From: Cyathus striatus
Taxonomy: Eukaryota; Basidiomycota; Agaricomycetes; Agaricales; Nidulariaceae
Direction of reading: 5' to 3'
NCBI GenBank assembly: GCA_025738555.1
Contig: JAOVFP010000001.1
Coordinates: 1,550,001 to 1,614,000 of the forward strand
Length of the DNA: 64,000 nt
The position numbers and the translations under genes are program-made. This document shows, piece after piece, positions 57,683 through 64,000 of this stretch. Under the pieces are notes generated by a model. It worked only from the letters and a program-made list of their open reading frames with translations. It searched no databases and had not been told where the DNA came from. Each line of letters opens with the position of its first letter. Positions within the stretch are counted from its first letter, which is position 1.

Positions 57683-58910
57683 CTAATGAATTACCAGCCT
57701 GTTTCCAAATTTGAGCTGCAGTGGCCATGATGTACGTATTAAATCACTGGTTAAATCATTGCCATGAATCCCGACCATTAAATTATCTTTGAACGTATCG
57801 CGCAATAATAATGTCTGCAGTTCTATCCACTTGTTGAACCATCGATACTCCTCAGGTGAGTTCCGAAGACATATCGCGATATACGTGAGTTTATTTGTTG
57901 GGGATATCGTGTTGAGAAGTAGAATGAGCTTGTCGAGGAATGCGATCGGTATTTTAACGACGAGACCCGACAAGGCAGATAGACCGCCCAGAGACAAGTC
58001 GCCACCACCACTCTCTGCCGAAGTAAATGCGCATCAGAAAGATATCAATATATAATGACGTTAGACATACCATACGAGCCACCTGGTATCAAATACAAGG
58101 AGAGCTTTACCAAAGATTTCTGGCACTCGTATAGGACACCACTCAGGCAACGAAGTTGCTTTGTAGTGGCAACATCCACCTCTAACGATTCGATGTGCTG
58201 AAATGATAGAAGTGTGGGGCCTGTGCACATGAATACCGAGCTTGGATTTCGAAGAAGGTACATCATCCAAGGTAGACAACCCGTAACCCGCAACGTAGTC
58301 AAACGTAATCGAAACGCATGGGGACAATCGTATTGATTGTCCATGTTCCCTTCCGAAATCTCGCTTCTGGGGATATCTAGCCGAATATTCATCTTCTTTG
58401 TCGAAAAATAGACGGAATCGAGTTCCAGCACCTTCAACGTACTCGGCACGTGAGTTATGACATACAACGGAACTTTATCAACACCGGTGAGATACAACTG
58501 CTCCAGCTTCCACCGACGTTTCGAGTTCCCCGCTAGCAATGCTTGCTTCAACACCTTCTTTATCCTTGAATCCATATCATGCCACTTTGCGGCAACAATT
58601 CCAGGATATGGTTTCTCGAAATCCAAGTTTAATACTGTGAGGTTTCTAACGCAACCCAGTATATCAGCGATTGCTGTATCGGCATTGGACCGTACATGGG
58701 CCGCCTTCTGTAAATGTATAATTTAATAAAATCTGATAATCCCGGCTTCATACGCAGTACGGAAACTAGCCGGTCTATGGATGACGTATTTAATCTATCT
58801 GTATCACTGAGATGAATCTTCCTAAATAGATGTTTCTGGGCTTGGGGGAGGAGTATGTGGGAGACCAGAGCCAAAGTCTTTAGAGCCGTTCCTGAAGGGC
58901 TACTAGTTTT
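57683..58910 (-). pseudogene. 5'-truncated F-box/leucine-rich-type gene
   Basis: Proposed exons (complement): up to about 58910 down to 58761, then 58071-58707, then 57683-58014, with introns of 53 and 56 nt. The N-terminal remnant SGTALKTLALVSHILLPQAQ followed by KHLFRKIHLSD is the end of a basidiomycete F-box region. Leucine-rich segments follow (NLTVLNLDFEKPYPG, TLKVLELDSVYF, HIESLEVDV). No ATG or F-box start is found. The frame runs straight into the GGCAACGTC repeat array at 58915. The first intron could instead be a frameshift. It is probably a truncated gene; the F-box label is moderate. Confidence 0.55.
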
Positions 58911-58914
58911 TGAC

Positions 58915-59035
58915 GTTGCCTGGATTTTGACGTTGCCGTGACGTTGCCAGTAATTTATCTTGCGGCAACGTCAATTCTCACATGGCAACGTCATGCAACG
59001 TCACGGCAACGCCAGACAACGCCAGGCAACGTCGC
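58915..59035. repeat. GGCAACGTC short-repeat array, left
   Basis: About ten copies of GGCAACGTC. The first few are in the opposite orientation (GACGTTGCC), so the block is partly palindromic around 58955. The same motif forms a larger array at 61725-62035 with the same linker words (CAATTCTCA). Confidence 0.8.
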
Positions 59036-59189
59036 AGAGCGTGGGGTGCGTGCTAGTGTAGCTGTGGTCGAAATCGAAGGATGAGGCGCATGAGAGGTTA
59101 TAATTTAGTACTTAGAAGAAAGTAGACATACATTAAGACATATTTAATAGATAAATCAACGGTTGAAGGACATGAAATCGTTGTGAGGG

Positions 59190-59395
59190 GTGAGGCGACG
59201 ACGACAGAGGTGGGGGATGTTGAGACGCGTAGAGGTGGGGGACGTTCATACGTGTAGAGGTGGGGACGTTGAGACGCGTAAGGTGGGCGACGATAGAGGT
59301 GAAGGACGTTGATATGTGTAGAGGTGAGGACGTTGAAACGCGTAAGGTGGGGGACGTTAGTACGCGTAGAGATGGGGGATGTTGAGGTAGGGGAC
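59190..59395. repeat. Minisatellite, ~30-bp GTAGAGGTGGGGGACGTT units
   Basis: Repeated variants of CGTAGAGGTGGGGGACGTT and GACGCGTAAGGTGGG. Minus-strand frames across it are repeat artefacts. Confidence 0.75.
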
Positions 59396-61724
59396 ACGAG
59401 GAGGAGGCCTAGGAAGCGGGCTTGTAGGGACTGATTAACTCATGTCACTTGCTCCAAGACCTAGTACATGGCGTAGAACGACCGTGTGGGATGCGAGGGG
59501 GTGCGAGATAGCTACACCCAGAGGTGGAGGTGGCGTGGTGGTGTGAGGTGGGTGGTAGAAGGGAGGTGCTGGTGGGAAGGCTGTGGTGCTGGTGGTGTGC
59601 GAGACGATGTTGGGGGGGACAGATATGCGGCCAGGGAGAGAAGCTATGGGGGGACGAAGGACGGTACTGGACGACCTGCTGGAACTTGCGGTTGAGGACG
59701 GAGCTCGTGATTGTGAGGACGAAACCGCGGCTGTAGTGGTATTAGGGATGAAAAGTGTAGGGGGAGAAGGGAGAGAAGGAGGAAAGAACATACCATCTAT
59801 GTAGAGTATGATGAAAAAGACGAACCAGGCTTTCGTGTATGGTCGTTCTCCGTGTTGTGGGTGTCGTCATAAACGAAAGTGGTAAGGAAAAGGAGGCTGA
59901 GCGTTGTTGCGTATTTGGACGGGGTAGTAGTGACCCGCGTTCGAATTAAGCTTTCGAGCGCTTCCAAAGTCACCACATAGCCGAACTTCCTGTACCGACC
60001 CATACCCAACCCATACCAAGCATTCAGAGGTAGGTTTTCATGTTATTTTAGACAGAATTATTGTAATAATTTACACAGCGTTGATTGTAGACCAAAAATG
60101 CAACCTACATTCATCAGTTATCGCGAGCAGGCCGACTTTTTTAACGTACGCACCATTCTCTTCAGTTTCATGATTCTTTCTAGACAGCAAAACCACGTTA
60201 GGCTGGCGACCGAGTGATGGTGCGGTGGGGCGGCCCAGGGAAGCATTGGAGACCGGCTAGGCTGATGAGCGTTCATCATCAAGGAGAGGAAAATGATGAG
60301 AGGAGGGAAAAAGGGCTAAAAATTACTGAAGTTGAAGTAAGTCTCGAGTCAATGCAAAGCAATTAACACTGACCCGTCCTCGTAATAGACTGTCCATTTC
60401 TATGTGTGTACGGGAAAGACGCCTAGAAGCTGCAGGGTGGTAGGGTGGTACGATATCCGCTACCCGTAAGTTTTTGTAACTGTTGCATTTTTTCTATCTT
60501 CCATATCGTCAGTGCTCGAAATAGTGGAAATTAAACGAAATATACAGTACATAAATATGTAGTTTGAAAAGTTGTAACGTTGTAAAGACAATTATACGAC
60601 AAAGCCATAAGTTTAGAGATATTCTGGAGTGAAAAATGGTGGATATGCCTTGTTGCGGCGACTCGATGAATGGCATAAATAATAAATCGGTTAAGAATGG
60701 AATGTGTTCGGCTGCAATACAACAACGTAAGTCTCGTGGAGGGGTCATTTTCTGCCCTCCACCAACCTTCTAATTCCGGAACGGTTGGAATAAAAGACGA
60801 ATGAAAAAGATGCGATGATTACTACATCGCATATAGCCAGAGTCCAATCGCTCCCCCATGCTACGGCTCGAGCTTGCTTCTAAGATATTGGAAGGTGGCG
60901 ATGGTGAGAGAAGAGGGGAGTAACAATAGTATTGTCTATTGGTACCTTACTCTTTACGAGTATCGAACACGAAATATCGTAAACTGAGGACACTGATGAC
61001 ACCAACACGATAGCTTGAGGTTGCATTCGGACGGGTAACTACGACCAGCACCGTTCGAAATTGAGATGAAGTGCAAAGCATACGGGAGACGTTTGGTACG
61101 GGATGGACAAGCTTGCGAGTGCTAGTGTTACGTTCTTTTGGAGCACATAGCCAGGGTTGAACGCGGACTGGCTCAGCCTTGGTCCCTCGTACCTTTTACG
61201 CTGTTGCACTAGCACCTCGTCCGCCATCGGTCGAAATCGAAACGCAATAAGTTCAAAAACTCGTCAAACTTGAATTGGACTACGTATCTTCAACAATCTG
61301 ACTTACTCGGCGACGTTTGTCACTAAAAGCCTTGAGAGAGTACTTTTCAGTCAGCGCAAGACGTTATACAATTGGATTAGTACTTACGGAAAAGGCCCTC
61401 AACTTCATCAGTGCAGGTCCTCGCCGCTCTAAGACTTAAACAAGTGAACTTGAACTTGAATGGATGATGGTAGCCTCGCCTGTGAGTATCGTTGTTCTCG
61501 CCCGTTCCATGTTATTGATCCAAATCTTGATGGATAGTGTTTGTTATCGTCTACGCCTTGAATACGGTCTTCGGGTAACTGTTGTGATGTCAACTAGCTA
61601 TCGCGTTGGTCTACTGAATTGAAGATTTTCTTAGGTCTACCAGCAGTAATAATCATATATAAGGTCATATATAAGCCAATCACCAATATCCACTACGAAT
61701 GATAGTTCACACAGACGGGTCGGC
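59396..61724. other. Gene-free GT-rich and unique DNA
   Basis: The part at 59480-59800 is G/T-rich low complexity. The remainder (59.8-61.7 kb) contains only short frames without domains. One with a plausible start at 61227 on the minus strand (MADEVLVQQRKR) has no supporting partner exons, so I do not call it. Confidence 0.4.
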
Positions 61725-62035
61725 TTACAACGCCAGCAACGTCGGGCAACGCCAGCAACGTCACGGGCAACGTCATGGCAATGCCAGCAACGTCCACAGG
61801 CAACGCCACGGCAACGTCACGGCAACGCCAGCAACGTCACGGCAACGTCAGGCAACGCCAGGCAATGCAAGCAACGTCAGGCAACGTCAATTCTCAGATG
61901 TTCGCAATGTCAGCAACGTCAGGCAACGTCAACTCACAGAATAGCAAAGCCAGGCAACGTCAATCCTCAGAGGGGCAACGCCAGGCAACGTCACATGCGA
62001 GATTGGTGAGCAACGTCAGCAACGTCACTTGCAAG
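61725..62035. repeat. GGCAACGTC short-repeat array, right
   Basis: Roughly 25 copies of GCAACGTCA or GGCAACGCC in one orientation with short linkers. It shares motif and linkers with 58915-59035. Open frames across it are low-complexity. Confidence 0.82.
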
Positions 62036-62133
62036 ATTCGTAGTTGTCGTACGCAACACTCTGCTTTGGAGTTACCAGAGCAGGTAAATTCGGTAATGAA
62101 GCTTCCAAGCAGTTGAGAAACGAGCTAGGAGCA

Positions 62134-62330
62134 TCTGCGTTAGAATTACCAAAACAGTCAACGAGGTGGGGGTATGAGGGAAGAAGGAAGTCTGCTTTAG
62201 AATTACCAAAGCAGTCAACGAGGTGGGGGTATGAGGGAAGAAAGAAGTCTGCTTTAGAATTACCAAAGCAGTCAACGAGGTGGGGGGATGAGGGAAGAAG
62301 AAATACTGCTTTAGAATTACCAAAGCAGCG
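62134..62330. repeat. 57-bp tandem repeat
   Basis: Units start at 62134, 62191, 62248 and 62305. Each contains CTGCTTTAGAATTACCAAAG followed by CAG, a small hairpin, then CAACGAGGTGGGGG. A diverged unit precedes at 62059. As 57 is divisible by three, a 19-residue peptide repeat (SALELPKQSTRWGYEGRRK) stays open on the plus strand, but expression is not supported. Confidence 0.85.
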
Positions 62331-62741
62331 AGGGTGATGGTGGTGTGATTGGTAGGGACACTACGGCGAATCGGCGATAGGCCGATACTATTTACTGTTT
62401 GTTGTTCAATGGTTTGTTGTTCAATGTTTGAGCTGGAATTTTAATTCTTAGGTAGTTTGTTTTACACTCGGTCAACTAGAAGAGTACTGATACTTATAGG
62501 CTCATAAGAAGTAGGCTTATTTAATTAAAATGTAACGGGTATATGTAACATGTACAAAATTTAATTAAACGGAATGAGTAGCAGTCTAATTTAATCTATA
62601 TGGACCTTCTTTTGGGACGTGGGCCGTGGCTTTGGGCGTGGTTTTTCTTCCATTTGAACTGGCACCTCCGAGTCCGATAATTCTGATTTTTTGTACAAAA
62701 GGCCCCTCTAATAAATAGTAAGAACAGTTAGCCTTTTCGAG

Positions 62742-64000
62742 TCACGCGATATTACAATAGCACACCTCAAAATCTTGTTCCAAGTCTTCAAAGTTTGGAT
62801 CGCTCCAACCTTCAGGAAGATTTCCGTATGGATACCAACTATCCTGAAGAGAACCCCGATCCAAACCCCATACACCACTTCCTGCTCTTCCTGCTTGAGT
62901 TGATCTTTCAAAAAGACGTTGTTCGAATGCATGTAGGCACTCTTTATCAATATCGAGACCATTCACGACACTTGGACCAAAGTGAAGCTGGTAGTTCCAT
63001 GCCGCCTGTAACAAATCATTGCTGGAGCTAAACCCCTCTGCATATTTAGCTGCGATATACACGGTTACTGCATGTGCGTAAGGAATTTTTAATAGCCAAT
63101 CTGATGCCTTCTCGATCTTATTGGCTCCAGGAACGTTGAGAAAGAACCAATGAGCTATTTCAGCACGTTTAAGGGCTGATAGATCGCCATAGTGATTGAC
63201 TGTGCCTGGTAAGTGTCCTAATTCTTTGGTATTAAGCCTATCGCGAACATATACCACCGCCGGTAAATTAAATGAGTCCTTATCAGCGTCCAGAGGATCA
63301 CAATCGAGTAAAGACTGGAATACCGAGATGTGAGGCTGTAAGATAGTGCTCGTTTCGTTAGTTACTTCGACATCGCGGAATTCAAATATTATGTCCTCCT
63401 CGCTACGAGTTTCAAAAGAGCGGGTCCATCTTCCGAGCTATTATCCGATCAGTACTATTTTGAATGAAAAATGAAATGACTTACGCGCTTTGCACGGCGT
63501 CCCTTCAAATCTCTCCACAGCTCATCCACAATATTCCCCAATGCGACAACGTAATATAAAGGCGTAGATGATTCTTGAACGAAGCAATCTCGCCAGAGGC
63601 GGACTTTCCACTGACGGTGACCTAACTTGATGATAATTCTTGATGGATACCAATACTCCCCGATGTGAATTAAAGCCCCACAGCCTGGGCTATTTAATCA
63701 CTAAGTACGATTCATGTAAGAGTAATAATGAAATATCACTCACATTAATCGATCGGAAAGTTTCTTCTTCTCCCAATTTACCGGCTTTTGAGCCCTGGAA
63801 ACATGAGTTAGTGATACTAGCCAGCCACGAAGAAAGGAGATCTTACGGGGGATATGAGAACGTGTTTAATTGTAGTAGAGCTGTAGGGTACAAGCATTCA
63901 TCACACTTAAAGTCCACGTTGGCCTTGAGATTCGAGGCACGACCATCTCTTTGACATGCTATATGCATCCAAGTTCTACAAAAGTCGCACTGCACTGCGC
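62742..64000 (-). CDS. PHD-finger-like protein, 3' part (5' end outside window)
   Basis: Model: complement of 63847-64000 (partial), 63744-63794, 63485-63689 and 62742-63437; all junctions keep frame. The first exon encodes the second half of a PHD-type zinc finger: CDFCRTWMHIAC and FKCDECLYP (Cys-x2-Cys, His-x2-Cys, Cys-x2-Cys). Next come GALIHIGEYWYPSRIIIKLG and RQWKVRLWRDCF, then a long C-terminal region without a known domain (DWLLKIPYAHAVTVYIAAKY, GVWGLDRGSLQDSWYPYG). PHD fingers usually read histone tails, so a chromatin role is possible. The N-terminal ligands and start lie beyond base 64000. Confidence 0.7.

Noticed and set aside
59435..59804. Several overlapping frames on both strands rich in Gly/Val or Pro/Ser
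   Set aside because: G/T-rich low complexity with no domain; not genes.
61699..62116. Overlapping Gln/Arg/Ser/Asn-rich frames
   Set aside because: They are translations of the GGCAACGTC array in more than one frame.

Overview
This window looks like nuclear DNA from a filamentous basidiomycete, most likely an agaricomycete mushroom. Genes are split by many short GT-AG introns of about 45-60 nt, several tRNA genes carry introns, and the protein families are typical of the group: SDR oxidoreductases, questin-oxidase-like proteins, an M20 carboxypeptidase, a MYND protein and an F-box-like protein. The species call is inference. Exon models were built by hand from splice signals and reading frames. 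Every complete model I accept sums to a whole number of codons.

Layout. 1-8.75 kb is CpG-poor, purine-skewed repeat DNA: diverged repeats, two solo LTRs with 5-bp target duplications, a truncated pogo/Tigger copy and a full-length but dead pogo element (5459-7962). 9-13.8 kb holds a tRNA-Gln-like gene, questin-oxidase-like gene QOX1, SDR-A and three tRNA-Arg loci, one of them degenerate. 13.8-22.4 kb is gene-free repeat DNA, with a 3.1-kb TIR element (15882-19015) and a satellite-like array (about 20.0-21.75 kb). 23.4-25.7 kb has a MYND zinc-finger gene and two more tRNA-Arg genes. 26.6-29.6 kb has an intact Tc1-type transposon and a 0.9-kb MITE. 30.3-40 kb carries SDR-B, SDR-C, QOX2, a tRNA-Arg and a 14-exon carboxypeptidase S gene. 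41-48.1 kb is a tandem host repeat broken by three elements that each have 8-bp target duplications. 48.4-57.5 kb carries SDR-D, decaying tRNA-Arg-derived repeats, an hsp20 gene, SDR-E and SDR-F. 57.7-62.3 kb has a 5'-truncated F-box-like gene and short tandem arrays. 62.7-64 kb holds the 3' part of a PHD-finger-like gene.

How the genes relate. Six SDR paralogues and two questin-oxidase-like paralogues dominate the window. The module 'SDR upstream of questin oxidase, same strand' occurs twice in opposite orientations (13.1 to 9.3 kb on minus; 30.3 to 35.7 kb on plus). An NAD(P)-dependent reductase next to a Baeyer-Villiger-type oxidase suggests a paired redox function, perhaps in secondary metabolism or aromatic turnover; this is inference. 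All six SDR genes share a five-exon structure with an 8-nt microexon that encodes the catalytic lysine of the YxxxK motif, so gene callers that drop the microexon would predict dead enzymes.
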